Shown here in pieces: positions 47,801 to 54,896 of a DNA stretch of 64,000 bases. A model generated the notes under the pieces. That model made no database searches. It was not told where the DNA came from and was given only the letters and a program-made list of their open reading frames with translations. The stretch spans positions 78,521,955 to 78,585,954 of the forward strand of contig NW_026262581.1 of the NCBI RefSeq assembly GCF_021869535.1, written 5' to 3'. The DNA comes from Mytilus californianus. Taxonomy: Eukaryota > Mollusca > Bivalvia > Mytilida > Mytilidae. Position 1 is the stretch's first letter, and every line of letters begins with the position of its first letter. Position numbers and translations under genes: made by a program.

Positions 47801-48531
47801 CGCTGACGGAAGAACAAATATTTGCAAATTAGAAGTTCTAACATCGTTGGGCTAAATTTGAGACGAATTATATATATATATGTATATATTATTAATCGAA
47901 TATTTTTAAGGATTTGTGATTCGTTAAAACATGATCACATGTACATTTGTAATTGCTCAGTTTGCACGCCAATACTGTTGTGGTTAGCTTTTCGTAGGTC
48001 AAAAACAGCATATTGCACAGGGCATACAGCATGTTACTAAAATTAGATTCTAGAAATCCCCAATTTTACATTGTTCATGCAATAGCTGTTGATTAATAAT
48101 ATAACAATTGTAGCCTTTGGTTGAGGTCAATACGATGTTATATCGACCCAGAGAAGCATATCGACCTCGGACTTCGTCCTCAGTCAATATAATTCTCTTA
48201 GGTCGATATAACCTCGTATCGACCTCATACAAAGGCTATAATTGTTTAATATAAAAGCCGTGGTATAAATATGTGTATTGCCATGGCTTATGATATTATT
48301 TTATACATACCCAAATCGATAAATGTTATCTGAAGAAGAATTTAACGTGACAGTCCTCGTTCTTTGGCCCATGTTCCAATTTTCATCGACACTTCTGTCT
48401 GTGCAATAATATGACAGTGGACTTATCAAAGTACCAACACATCCAGTATGGCAATTTATGTTACCTTCACCGGTTACAAGAGTTTCGTTACAAAAACTAC
48501 CGGTATATGATAATTTGTATGTTATGTCTAC
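17803..48531 (-). CDS. Single-pass transmembrane protein with nine EGF-like domains (N-terminus missing), 17 exons
   Basis: Exons in transcript order: 48531-48311, 42339-42164, 41765-41656, 37130-36871, 33789-33628, 27263-27220, 25453-25340, 25000-24887, 24046-23933, 23487-23374, 23194-23081, 22690-22577, 21208-21095, 19909-19796, 19368-19258, 18471-18306, 17887-17803. They sum to 2247 nt, 748 residues plus stop. Residues 1-324 are an ectodomain I do not recognise, with paired Cys and several N-x-S/T sites. Residues 325-665 hold nine EGF domains. Residues about 688-715 form a hydrophobic helix followed by C-C-C-F-R-R, then a ~33-residue Lys-rich cytosolic tail. The role is inferred to be cell-surface binding or adhesion. 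The transmembrane exon acceptor (taacaatag) is weak but is the only one I found that keeps frame. The intron from 42163 to 41766 and all phases agree. Confidence 0.88.
18306..18471 (-). CDS. EGF/TM gene: transmembrane exon
   Basis: 166 nt, phase 1 to 2. After a polar stalk (Q-D-S-R-N-D-E) comes a hydrophobic run of about 28 residues from I-N-L-F-V-V to L-L-T-C-C-C-F, then R-R as stop-transfer. Acceptor choice is discussed in the gene entry. Confidence 0.82.
18595..18660 (-). repeat. Family A end, reverse scrap
   Basis: On - it reads like the 5' end of the family A element (caatgagacaacaac). About 65 bp, decayed. Confidence 0.35.
19258..19368 (-). CDS. EGF exon 9 of 9 (most diverged)
   Basis: 111 nt, phase 1-1: [15 protein letters not shown], with hydroxylation pattern [10 protein letters not shown] and a basic loop F-R-K-G-K. 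It is closest to the membrane, one residue shorter than the others and clearly older. Confidence 0.9.
19796..19909 (-). CDS. EGF exon 8 of 9, calcium-binding type
   Basis: 114 nt, phase 1-1: [19 protein letters not shown] sequon, ending H-C-E-T. Confidence 0.94.
19975..20810 (-). repeat. Composite tandem element, reverse copy
   Basis: One complete ~541-bp unit plus ~140 bp of the next, read on -. They carry gactagcaggtcgaacaacg, gccattggcgattgcc-type and gtatttggaa words seen at 38937-40275. A TATATATA tract and the flank 19975-20120 follow. That flank is the reverse complement of 40370-40520, so this is the same element. Confidence 0.75.
21095..21208 (-). CDS. EGF exon 7 of 9, calcium-binding type
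   Basis: 114 nt, phase 1-1: [16 protein letters not shown], with an N-C-T glycosylation sequon, ending H-C-R-T. The Ile before the third Cys removes the O-fucose consensus. Confidence 0.93.
21277..21913 (-). other. Two adjacent open frames in an EGF intron, unknown
   Basis: Frames at 21913-21665 and 21576-21280 (82 and 98 codons) lie between EGF exons 6 and 7. This block is less AT-rich than the surrounding intron. Residues such as [18 protein letters not shown] look protein-like. No splice link to the EGF gene was found; it may be a transposon relic. Confidence 0.25.
22577..22690 (-). CDS. EGF exon 6 of 9, calcium-binding type
   Basis: 114 nt, phase 1-1: [16 protein letters not shown], six Cys, ending H-C-E-T. 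Confidence 0.94.
23081..23194 (-). CDS. EGF exon 5 of 9, calcium-binding type
   Basis: 114 nt, phase 1-1: [16 protein letters not shown], six Cys, ending H-C-K-T. The intron to exon 4 is only about 180 nt. Confidence 0.94.
23374..23487 (-). CDS. EGF exon 4 of 9, calcium-binding type
   Basis: 114 nt, phase 1-1: [16 protein letters not shown], six Cys, ending H-C-E-T. Flanking intron sequence closely matches that of the neighbouring EGF exons. Confidence 0.94.
23933..24046 (-). CDS. EGF exon 3 of 9, calcium-binding type
   Basis: 114 nt, phase 1-1: [16 protein letters not shown], hydroxylation pattern intact, ending T-D-T-H-C-Q-T. Confidence 0.94.
24610..24865 (+). repeat. LINE-like 3' tail inside an EGF intron
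   Basis: It has gtcatataagtgagaggttt, agctataaaaccaggttta, ccaagtcaggaatatg and ctcggagttcggtatttttg. It lies antisense to the EGF gene and ends 22 bp from EGF exon 2. Confidence 0.65.
24887..25000 (-). CDS. EGF exon 2 of 9, calcium-binding type
   Basis: 114 nt, phase 1-1: [10 protein letters not shown], then [10 protein letters not shown] and six Cys in all. It ends in D-T rather than E-T. A LINE-like tail (24610-24865) sits directly downstream in the intron. Confidence 0.93.
25340..25453 (-). CDS. EGF exon 1 of 9 (atypical)
   Basis: 114 nt, phase 1-1. It starts D-I-G-I-C instead of D-I-D-E-C, so the usual calcium ligand pair is lost. The other five Cys and the hydroxylation pattern [10 protein letters not shown] are kept. 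It ends F-T-G-T-N-C-E-T. Confidence 0.88.
25454..26750. other. EGF gene intron, no clear feature
   Basis: AT-rich, with one short dispersed scrap near 25875. No exon was found. Confidence 0.35.
26754..26893 (+). repeat. Family B 3' end
   Basis: gggccagctgaagaccgcct ... ttggtcgggttgttgtctct ... cattctcaattttatt. A short inverted word (gctcgcagtaac / gttactgcgagc) lies on both sides at about 26680 and 26975. Confidence 0.65.
27220..27263 (-). CDS. EGF/TM gene exon 6: short linker exon
   Basis: 44 nt, phase 2 to 1. It encodes [14 protein letters not shown] and completes the last Cys-containing strand of the ectodomain before the first EGF domain. Good polypyrimidine tract and AG; donor gtgaga. 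Confidence 0.78.
27747..28540 (+). repeat. Family A dispersed element, full copy
   Basis: It runs from gatgtggtatgattgccaat to acagtgttgaa. Its right end abuts the 3' end of the reverse Penelope-like element. Confidence 0.72.
29354..29760 (-). repeat. Internal direct repeat of the PLE, copy 1
   Basis: It begins ggtaacgttttcttctgtag on + and ends with gaggcgcatta..gaaattgacc. It matches 30664-31075 closely. The first ~100 bp lie just upstream of RT motif A. Confidence 0.75.
29761..30663. other. Unassigned insert between the PLE direct repeats
   Basis: About 900 bp, with no reading frame or repeat that I recognise. It is bounded by the two copies of the 410-bp repeat. Confidence 0.45.
30664..31075 (-). 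repeat. Internal direct repeat of the PLE, copy 2
   Basis: Same 410-bp sequence as 29354-29760. Here the frame [17 protein letters not shown] is still open for 75 codons (30910-30683). Confidence 0.75.
32600..33000 (+). mobile_element. Penelope-like RT fragment, opposite orientation
   Basis: On + it reads [32 protein letters not shown] (the YLDD box mutated to YLYD) and later [11 protein letters not shown]. Similar residues occur on - at 29030-28930, so it is a second copy head to head with the first. Confidence 0.72.
33000..33627. other. EGF gene intron, nothing recognised
   Basis: AT-rich with a poly-T run near 33318-33340. Confidence 0.35.
33628..33789 (-). CDS. EGF/TM gene exon 5: ectodomain
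   Basis: 162 nt, phase 2-2. It encodes [21 protein letters not shown] and [12 protein letters not shown]. The NVTWTP...CYTAFD pattern looks like a beta-sandwich repeat of the Ig/FN3/HYR kind, but I cannot assign it. Confidence 0.82.
33790..36290. other. EGF gene intron, nothing recognised
   Basis: 2.5 kb of AT-rich sequence. I saw neither repeats shared with the rest of the window nor exons. Confidence 0.35.
36296..36650 (-). pseudogene. Weak coding relic, unknown
   Basis: On - two overlapping frames read [10 protein letters not shown], then after a shift [11 protein letters not shown] and [12 protein letters not shown]. Upstream frames carry stops. It could be chance or an old retrocopy in an intron. 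Confidence 0.2.
36871..37130 (-). CDS. EGF/TM gene exon 4: ectodomain
   Basis: 260 nt, phase 0 to 2. It encodes [25 protein letters not shown] and S-D-S-C-D-S-K-P-A, then a beta-rich stretch. The acceptor ttttccag and donor gtaagt are strong. Confidence 0.83.
37890..38935 (+). repeat. Tandem array of tRNA-like repeats (~2.4 units of ~443 bp)
   Basis: The key segment ctcagtagcatgagttcgaa recurs at about 37933, 38378 and 38821. Units 2 and 3 carry a box A-like ggtggtcgagtggtctagcg and all carry a box B-like gagttcgaatcccgg, as in tRNA-Ser/Leu. Each ends with acattgttgggctgatgttt and a TA-rich tail. This fits a tRNA-derived SINE or a longer repeat that has captured one. The first unit lacks the box A part. 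Confidence 0.7.
38937..40275 (+). repeat. Tandem array, ~490-540-bp unit, ~2.5 copies
   Basis: gactagcaggtcgaacaacg starts units at 38981, 39472 and 40011. The first unit is about 50 bp shorter because of a deletion near 39265. It follows directly on the TA-rich end of the tRNA-like array and ends in a second TATATATA tract. Confidence 0.85.
40370..40600. repeat. Flank of the composite element with a ~110-bp duplication
   Basis: gtatgattatgatgtaaaat and gaatcatatcaat occur twice, about 90-110 bp apart. The first part is the reverse complement of 19975-20120. Confidence 0.6.
40620..40930 (+). repeat. Solitary tRNA-like repeat, diverged
   Basis: tgacgaggaaaggtaacac, then ttgccgagtggtgtagcgct, gagttcgaatcccggag and taacattgttgtgctgat, in the same order as the array at 38 kb. 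Confidence 0.65.
40930..41655. other. EGF gene intron, nothing recognised
   Basis: Plain AT-rich sequence. Confidence 0.35.
41656..41765 (-). CDS. EGF/TM gene exon 3: ectodomain
   Basis: 110 nt, phase 1 to 0. It encodes [13 protein letters not shown] and N-E-C-G-D-A-C-H-G. The donor gag|gtatat is required; the nearer ctgg|gtgagg donor breaks the next frame. Confidence 0.8.
42164..42339 (-). CDS. EGF/TM gene exon 2: ectodomain
   Basis: 176 nt, phase 2 to 1. It encodes [16 protein letters not shown] and [12 protein letters not shown]. It joins in frame after R-F-G of the previous exon. Confidence 0.8.
42340..43110. other. EGF gene intron, with a short exon-like echo
   Basis: ttccactttctacaagagcg at about 42520 repeats the end of the exon at 42164-42339 (ccactttctacaagagagat). 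This is a ~30-bp duplicated piece and not an exon. The rest is plain. Confidence 0.35.
43110..44235 (+). repeat. Satellite-like tandem array, 166-bp unit, ~6-7 copies
   Basis: atttgtatgtatt recurs with its gtatgt at 43379, 43545, 43711, 43878, 44044 and 44210, i.e. every 166-167 bp. Each unit has ggcggccatcttggatga and cacctcataaggaacattca. The first unit is the most diverged. Confidence 0.92.
44240..44850. other. Intron, nothing recognised
   Basis: A-rich, with no shared repeats. Confidence 0.35.
44855..45140 (-). repeat. LINE-like tail with upstream part, reverse
   Basis: Read on -, tggcatgccacaaaaccaggttcaaccc and cctgtaccaagtcaggaaaa come first, then the dispersed repeat seen at 3335-3595. 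It links the two families into one element. Confidence 0.55.
45255..45420 (+). repeat. Dispersed repeat family C
   Basis: cgccagacgtgcgtctcgtc, agtgacgcttagatg and gctgaagagcaccgaggacc; compare 50805-50930. Confidence 0.6.
45420..46600. other. Intron, nothing recognised
   Basis: It includes a poly-T run at about 45635-45654. No exon was found. Confidence 0.35.
46610..46775 (+). repeat. LINE-like 3' tail
   Basis: ggtctatctagctataaaac, caggtttaacccaccat and cttggacctcggtatttttg. Confidence 0.55.
47155..47895 (+). repeat. Dispersed repeat plus two tRNA-like repeat copies
   Basis: 47155-47575 is a repeat-like block with ggagttattgcccctgaaat. 47580-47640 and 47640-47890 carry gcagatctaacattgttggg, catgtactgtgttacaaccc, gcctaggtggtcaagttgtc and TA-rich ends. 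Box B is broken in this copy. Confidence 0.5.
48095..48252. repeat. Long palindrome (MITE-like hairpin)
   Basis: Left arm aacaattgtagcctttggtt ... gttatatcgacccagagaa pairs with right arm tctcttaggtcgatataacc ... caaaggctataattgtt. The arms are about 55-60 bp and the ~38-bp loop itself has ggac-ttcg-tcc. Confidence 0.8.
48311..48531 (-). CDS. EGF/TM gene exon 1 in window: Cys-containing ectodomain
   Basis: 221 nt, phase 0 to 2, between aaaatag and gtatgt. It encodes D-I-T-Y-K-L-S-Y, then [13 protein letters not shown] and Y-Y-C-T-D-R-S. Four Cys and two N-glycosylation sites (N-E-T, N-S-S) suggest an extracellular fold. The family is not recognised. Confidence 0.78.
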
Positions 48532-48781
48532 CTATTTTGAAAGATAAAATAATATAGTGCAATAGAAAATATTAGTTGCTGAAAAGAAGTGTTTTAATAA
48601 TTATACTCTTGCCACAACCACAATGGTTGACATTATTGAAAAGGCATGTAAGTTATCTATTTTGATATATGTAATAGCAATTACACATTAAATAACGGAA
48701 AATTATTTGTAATATTAAAGAAATTAACTAAAAACATAAACATAAAAATAAACAACAACAAAAAACAAATGGGGCCCATAC

Positions 48782-48790
48782 CTCAAGCGC
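48782..48790 (-). CDS. Candidate 9-nt microexon upstream of EGF/TM gene exon 1
   Basis: On - the sequence is a strong pyrimidine tract ending ccacag, then GCGCTTGAG, then gtatgg. It would add A-L-E in phase 0, which fits the next exon. Nothing else supports it. Confidence 0.25.
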
Positions 48791-48799
48791 CTGTGGAAG

Positions 48800-49600
48800 A
48801 AAGATGTAGAGATCGTTGTGAGTATATGCTTGATGTTGATAAAAAATGAAATCGACAGGTAAGTTGAGAACTTATCGAAATATCAAAACGAATATAATCA
48901 AGGAACAACATCTTTTCACGGATAATGATAAACATAGAATAACATCATTTGTGAACGTGTGTATGAGCGATAGTAGTTTTACTGTAGTATTAGTATGATA
49001 TTGGTATCTAAAGTTGTCCGTATGTGAGAAGATTTGTAGCTCATGTAATTCAAGAGTTGAAGAACATTTCAATTTTTCTCACGTACACGAGACTATGCGA
49101 AAAGAAGTACAGAAAATAATTCTTCAGAACCATAATTCCTGTCATACTCTCTTATTTTCTGATTAATCTTAGTTTTAGAAATGTATTAAATTTAAAGTAA
49201 GCAGTAATGACTTAGATATATGTTAGTTATAGATTTTTGGTTAAACAAGATGTATGGTAAAATTTATACATTTTCTTTGATATGTAATAATTTGTATTTT
49301 CTTTTATAACTTTAATAGTTTAGCATGGGATATAAGTCTTCGATAATCATTTTCAGTATACCCTATTCGCTGATATTATTTATTCTATAGGAAGTTATAA
49401 ATAAATGCCATATGTAAAGTACTGCCGATAGCCCATCAAGCACAGTGGACAATGAATTTATCAATTGCTTACATATATTTATGAATATATGTATATTTAA
49501 AATGAAAAAAAAAACAATAATTACAAATAATCCAAATTTCAAAATAATGACTGTAGGTAAAACTTAGATGTAAGATGTTAATTTAAGACAGACAAAAATA
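48800..49600. other. Upstream intron or intergenic, nothing recognised
   Basis: AT-rich. No further exon of the EGF/TM gene was found here. Confidence 0.35.
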
Positions 49601-49604
49601 AATA

Positions 49605-50482
49605 TGATTGTCATGATCGAAACTGAAAAGCTCACTCTTGGACGACCTTGCCTGCCAGGAACAACCAAACAGTTCAGATATTGCACATCCTATCTTTTAT
49701 GGTAATATTCTATACAAAGCACAAAAATGTCAGCATTCACCTCAAAAGCTAACCAAACCTTTAAACAGACTTATTGAGAATGGATATAGTTAAAGATAGC
49801 ATATTTTGGTATTAATATTGATTCTCTCATAGGGTCTTTGCGTCGGAATTAAACACATTTATTCTAAAACCAGTTGTTGGTCTGATACGGGTTATGTTGT
49901 TCTCAAATATTTTATGATGGTATGATTCTAAACTGGAGGGATTGTGCTTGATTTTCATATAATGAAGACATAATCTTTTAATCCGTTTAATTCAGGTCTG
50001 GAGCTGGCATGCCAGTCACTGCTAGTATTCCTTTGTTAATTTATGTGCCATTGTCATTTTGCTTCGTTTCTTTTGTTACCTCTTCTGGCATCAGACTCGG
50101 ACTTCTTTAAAACTAAATTTTACGGTGCGTATTGCTGTGTGTTTGGTTATTCTACATTGGCTAGAGGTACAGGGGAGGGTTGAGGTCTCACAAAACATGT
50201 TTAACCTCGCCGCATTTTTGCGCCTGTCCCAAGTCAGATCTTTGTTAGTCTTGTATGTTTTTTTTTTAATTTTAGTTCATTTATATGTTTTGGTGTTTAG
50301 TGTGACGTCCATTTTCACTGAACTAGTACACATTTTTGTTTGGGGGCCAGCTGAAGCCCGCCTCCGGGTGCGTGATTTACTCGCTGTGTTGAAGACCCAT
50401 TGGTGGCCTTGGGCTGTTTTCTGCTCTTTGGTCGGATTGTTGTGTCTTTGACACATTCCCCATTTCCATTCTCAATCTTAAT
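49605..50482 (+). mobile_element. Family B element, long copy
   Basis: 50104-50482 matches the other family B copies. From memory, 49605-50104 (gccaggaacaaccaaacag, ctggagctggcatgccagtc) is also part of this retroelement in mussels. A 130-codon open frame (50059-50451) spans the repeat but other copies do not keep it. Confidence 0.6.
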
Positions 50483-50804
50483 CCCAATATTGTGGTAAAC
50501 TGGAAACCTGTGTCCGAACTCAATGCGTCAAGTCGTCTCAAGAGATATACATTGTATTTTGATTAGTAAAGAATATATAAATACAAGTATTATAGTATAT
50601 TTGTTACACCAAATGGAACTTGAATGTTGCCATGTCTGTGGAGGTCTAGAAAGTGATAGTTACTGGAAAAAAGTCATGCTACAAAATTCTTCACGTCTCT
50701 TATACCTCGCGACGAAAACTAATAGGCCTTTTCACTAGTACCGGTAATACAATAATGTCTCCCTATACTAACTACTGATTAAATTCGTCATAGATACCAG
50801 CATC

Positions 50805-50930
50805 AACATTTTTTTCGCCAGACGCGCGTTTCATCTACAAAAGACTTATCAGTGTCAAATCAAAACAATTAAAAAGGACAACTTAGGTACGAAGTTGAAG
50901 AGCATTGAGGATCCAAAATTTGTTTGGCGT
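50805..50930 (+). repeat. Dispersed repeat family C
   Basis: tcgccagacgcgcgtttcat, aaaagacttatcagtg and gttgaagagcattgaggatc. Confidence 0.65.
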
Positions 50931-51465
50931 CTACTTCTGTCATTAATGATGGATTTGACGAAATTAAATTTCCAAAGTTTAATTTTTCTTTAATTGCCAT
51001 ACTGGAATTTTATTCCTTATCTTTTGTATTTCTGGACATATTCCCAATTCTATATCTAATTCTAGACAATAGAACCTTAGCCATATCATATTCATCGAAC
51101 CAGATCCGGTTTTTCATAAAGTAATAATTTCAAAATGGCGTGAATATCGAATGAAACTAATAGTTTCGCATCGTGATGCGGAACAAAAAAAAAGTAACAA
51201 TTTATTGATAGCTGATTCATTGTCCGTACGAACCATCAATAGAAACGAAAAGGTCAGTCTTTTTGAGGTCATAATTATCCTAATTTGTATGATTTAATGG
51301 AAATATAGTGCATGTATCAGGGAGAGCAGATGTACGACATTTATATTTTCGATCTTTCCTGCATTTTAGGAAAAAAAAATAGAGGGACATCAAGTTAACT
51401 ACTGTTATAGTAATATATCGTATGTATAAGACCAAGACCACATTAGATAAATTAAAAGAAGTTAA

Positions 51466-51625
51466 AATTATTAAACATTCATTTCCCTTGTTTGAGGCAG
51501 ATATGGAGATTTGTTCGAGAAATTCATATTTTTCGAGGGCATCGCCCGAGTTAAATATGACGATTCGAGGGTGAAGAAATCTTCATATCTACATAGATCG
51601 AGGGAAATGAATGATTTATTCAATT
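51466..51625. repeat. Palindromic MITE-like element
   Basis: Left attattaaacattcatttccc ... gatatggagattt pairs with right aaatcttcatatct ... gggaaatgaatgatttatt. The arms are about 55 bp and the centre has gagggcatcgcccgag. Confidence 0.75.
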
Positions 51626-51629
51626 ACCT

Positions 51630-52870
51630 ATACCAACATATTTAAAATAAAAGGATATTCATTTACCCAAGTACCTGTGGCTGTACACGAATCACACACA
51701 CGTTTATAGCTCGTTTATGCCAACATCATCGAACAAAATATCAACAATATTGACAGATATGTAGAGACTATAAATACTACTGAAATTAAATAACAATTAA
51801 TAAACGGGTGTTTTTTCCGAAGATATATAGACTCGAACTTTTAAATAGGAACTTCTTTGTTGGTAATTCCAATTATTATTATAAAAGTCGCAATTGTAAT
51901 CTTTTAATTTATATTGTTTAAAAGGAAACCACCTATTGATAATACGCACTTGATCGGGGTTAATTCTTTACAAACAACAGTAAATAGTGTTATTGGTTAC
52001 TGGAGTAGCATGACATTTTGTACTTTTCAATTGATCAATTTGAATAGGTTCAACATTCACATCAGAGTGGTTGTTAAACTTTTAAAAGGACATTGTGTAG
52101 ATATATGTAGGTGCATACAAACTTTCCAATTCCATATTTTATTTCACTATTCCCCTTTAAAAGAAATATATCATTCATGGTATTTAATCGGTTGATAAAT
52201 CAGTCAAAGATATGTTAAGGTTCAAATAAGTCAAGTTTTATGAAGAACTACATGAACGTGTGTTTATATTTCCGCAATGAATTCTTCTTAATGTGAAAGA
52301 AATAATTTTTGAGAAACTAAAAGAGATGATTCAAAATTTTTATCAATTGGGAGATATTGATAATGCAGGATTTAAATGCCCACCTTCACCAAGATGAACA
52401 CGATCGGATTATTTTACCATTCAGTTACGTGTCAGACAACAAACAAAATATTCGTAATACTGACTTGCATCAATATACAAATGAATATGATTATTGTTGA
52501 CTTATGCAATTATGCACACCTTAGGATTTTAAATGGTAGAACTATATAAGATCTTCAATCGATGATTATTTCATTTGTATTGCAAACTTTTCGCATAAAA
52601 TATAATTACATTACTTGTATGTTTTATTATAATCCGCATTATTGATTGGCTGACAACAATCGCTGAGACCTCCAATATTAAATTTTATTTCTGTATAATA
52701 TACAATAGCTATGACTGCACGTGATATCCTTGACAATGTTAAAACAATGCATAGAAAAACAAAAGAAAAGTTTGAAGTTACTCTTAATTTCATGGTTGTT
52801 GCATAAAAATGAAATTATGTTTATTGAATGCTTCTTTTTATAATTTTATAGGGTTGTATTAAAAAGCGTT
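51630..52870. other. Nothing recognised
   Basis: AT-rich sequence with only chance open frames. Confidence 0.35.
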
Positions 52871-53590
52871 AATCGTGGTCACATTTTATACTGATTTATG
52901 GAGGGATAACTTTATTAAACCAATCTTCAAAGGAGGTTGTTACAATGATCCTTTATTATATAGGAGTTGCGTTATATATTTATTTAAAAAAATATATAAA
53001 ATGTTATCAATCTCATTACATCTGGAAAAAAATAATGCTATATGTAGTAAACAAATTGGATTTAAGAAAAAATGTAGAACTGGTTAACATGGTTTAACTC
53101 TGAAATGTCTTATCGACAAGAACCTTCAAGTTGTCCAAATTATTGCATGTTTGCTTTATAGATTTTATAAAAGCTTTTGAAAGAGTCAATATTGAAGCTT
53201 TGTTATATAAACTATTTTTCTATGCTATATTATGTTTTACTTAAATTGCAAAAACTTTGTTGTTGGTGTTTTCGTTTTATAAAAATGCAGTCTCGACGAT
53301 TGTATTTATTTGTTTGTTTTATAATTTGGTATAGATATATATATCTTTGGTGTATGTTTACAAAATTTAGGATGCTGGATCGCAATTATTGTCATATTAA
53401 TCAATTATTTCTGTTTGGATTACTCACTATTTTAGAATATAAAGGAACTAAAGTCAAGTGTCATACAAGTGGAAAGTTTAGCTAGCTGTAAAACCAGACT
53501 TTATCCAACATTTTCTTCGGGAAATGCCAGAAGAAAACGAGGAATATCATTGTTTTAATGTTGTTTTTTTTTAATTTACCTTGGCGAAAG
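52870..53590 (+). mobile_element. LINE relic (RT 5' part plus 3' tail), copy 1
   Basis: Frames read F-I-K-P-I-F-K-G-G-C-Y-N-D-P, then Q-I-G-F-K-K-K-C-R-T-G, and (one changed base apart) F-I-D-F-I-K-A-F-E-R-V-N, the FxDFxKAFD box of LINE reverse transcriptases. It then goes straight to the LINE-like 3' tail, so most of the RT is missing. Confidence 0.7.
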
Positions 53591-54896
53591 ATACAGTTAT
53601 AACTAGTAACTAGGAAAAATAATTGAATGTCCGGGTGACTTGACGTGTATTGAGGTCTTGTATTGTTACTTTTGAAAAGACTTTACTGAAACGGCTACTC
53701 CTTTTATATTCAAATCGGCACATTCCTTTCCATACCATGCATATCATCCAGTAAGCGGATATATAAAACAAATCATAAGGTCTTTCCAATTTTTGAAACT
53801 TATTCCTGATTAACCAAACACATCCCTTTGTAAGAAGTATCTCCTTTGACACTGTTGTTATCTTGTTATCGCTACTCCATCGCAACAACAAAAGAAACCA
53901 ACAATTTGTTTTTCCAAATTGCCTTTAATATCTTCAGGATATTGAGAATAATTTTGACCGAAGCAATCTGGAGACTCCATATGAGAGTTTTTTCTCTTAA
54001 GTGAAATATAATTGTTACTTTCAAACCATACGTTATATGGTCATATGGGTTTTTTTTTTATTTTAGGTCCTAGGTCCAACAAACAGAAAATGATTGTTGA
54101 TTGATAGTTTGTTGGTTGCGTAACGTCCAGTGGCAAACACGTATTGCATGTTCAGGACGAGAATAAATTAACAATAAATTCTGTAAAAGAGGCTGTGTGG
54201 GATGAAGGTCGGGGAAATTTGGACTGCCACTGGAACATTAAGGTACTAGTATATTGCTTAGGGACAGAAATTTTGCCTTACAACAAGCAACTCACGATTC
54301 CCTAAAAGAGTTGTTTCGATGGTTCTTAACATGTATAGAGCGTGGCAATCTCTTACACGCGGTATCGGACAGATGGTGGATGCGAACTTGTACATCCGGC
54401 ACAGCCAAACGGATGCCCCATTTTGGCATCTGGTGCAATGAAATTAGTACTGTTTATGTTATTTTCTACTGCCGGTCGGAAGAAGATCATAGAGGCAATA
54501 TTTATATTCCCCATTCACCATTGTTGGGTAAAAGAAAATGAGATCAAGATCACAGGTCATTATATTTATTGGAGCATTATCACAATATGAAATAGTTTGA
54601 ATAGCTATGAGGATTTGAAGATCTGAGTTCTAAAGAAAGGTTGAATGTTTTATGGTTGAGTAAAAAGGTTAAAATATCTTCAACATATCTTATTCATTCT
54701 AAATACTGATAGGGGCATTATTACTTGTATGAAGTAGTTTGAATAGCTATGACAATTTGAAAATCTAAGCTCTCTAAGTTCAATTTTCCATGATATGCAG
54801 GTAAAAATACCATAGCTAAGTGAAGTCGTTAAAACATCTTTTCCAACATGTTTTACTAGTATTCATAAACATACTAACTAAAACATCATTACTATA
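52945..54896 (+). repeat. Segmental duplication, copy 1
   Basis: It matches 62047-64000 at a constant offset of about 9.1 kb, with about two dozen differences seen by eye. It holds a LINE relic, a ~1-kb unknown block and the start of the foldback repeats. Confidence 0.93.
54254..54590 (+). other. Unknown block with open frames in both copies
   Basis: Two overlapping frames (95 and 82 codons) stay open here and at 63360-63696. The block is the least AT-rich part of the duplication. No family is recognised, and both frames carry amino-acid changes between copies. Confidence 0.3.

Noticed and set aside
50059-50451. 130-codon open frame, the longest in its area
   Set aside because: It lies across a dispersed repeat (family B), and the frame is not kept in the copies at 3617-3995, 14152-14337 or 26754-26893.
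53177-53485. 102-codon frame on + seen again at 62282-62596
   Set aside because: It is an off-frame reading of the LINE relic; the RT-like frame is the one with F-I-D-F-I-K-A-F.
53610-53891. 93-codon frame on -, repeated at 62715-62996
   Set aside because: It is conserved only because the two blocks are recent duplicates. It has no recognisable motif.
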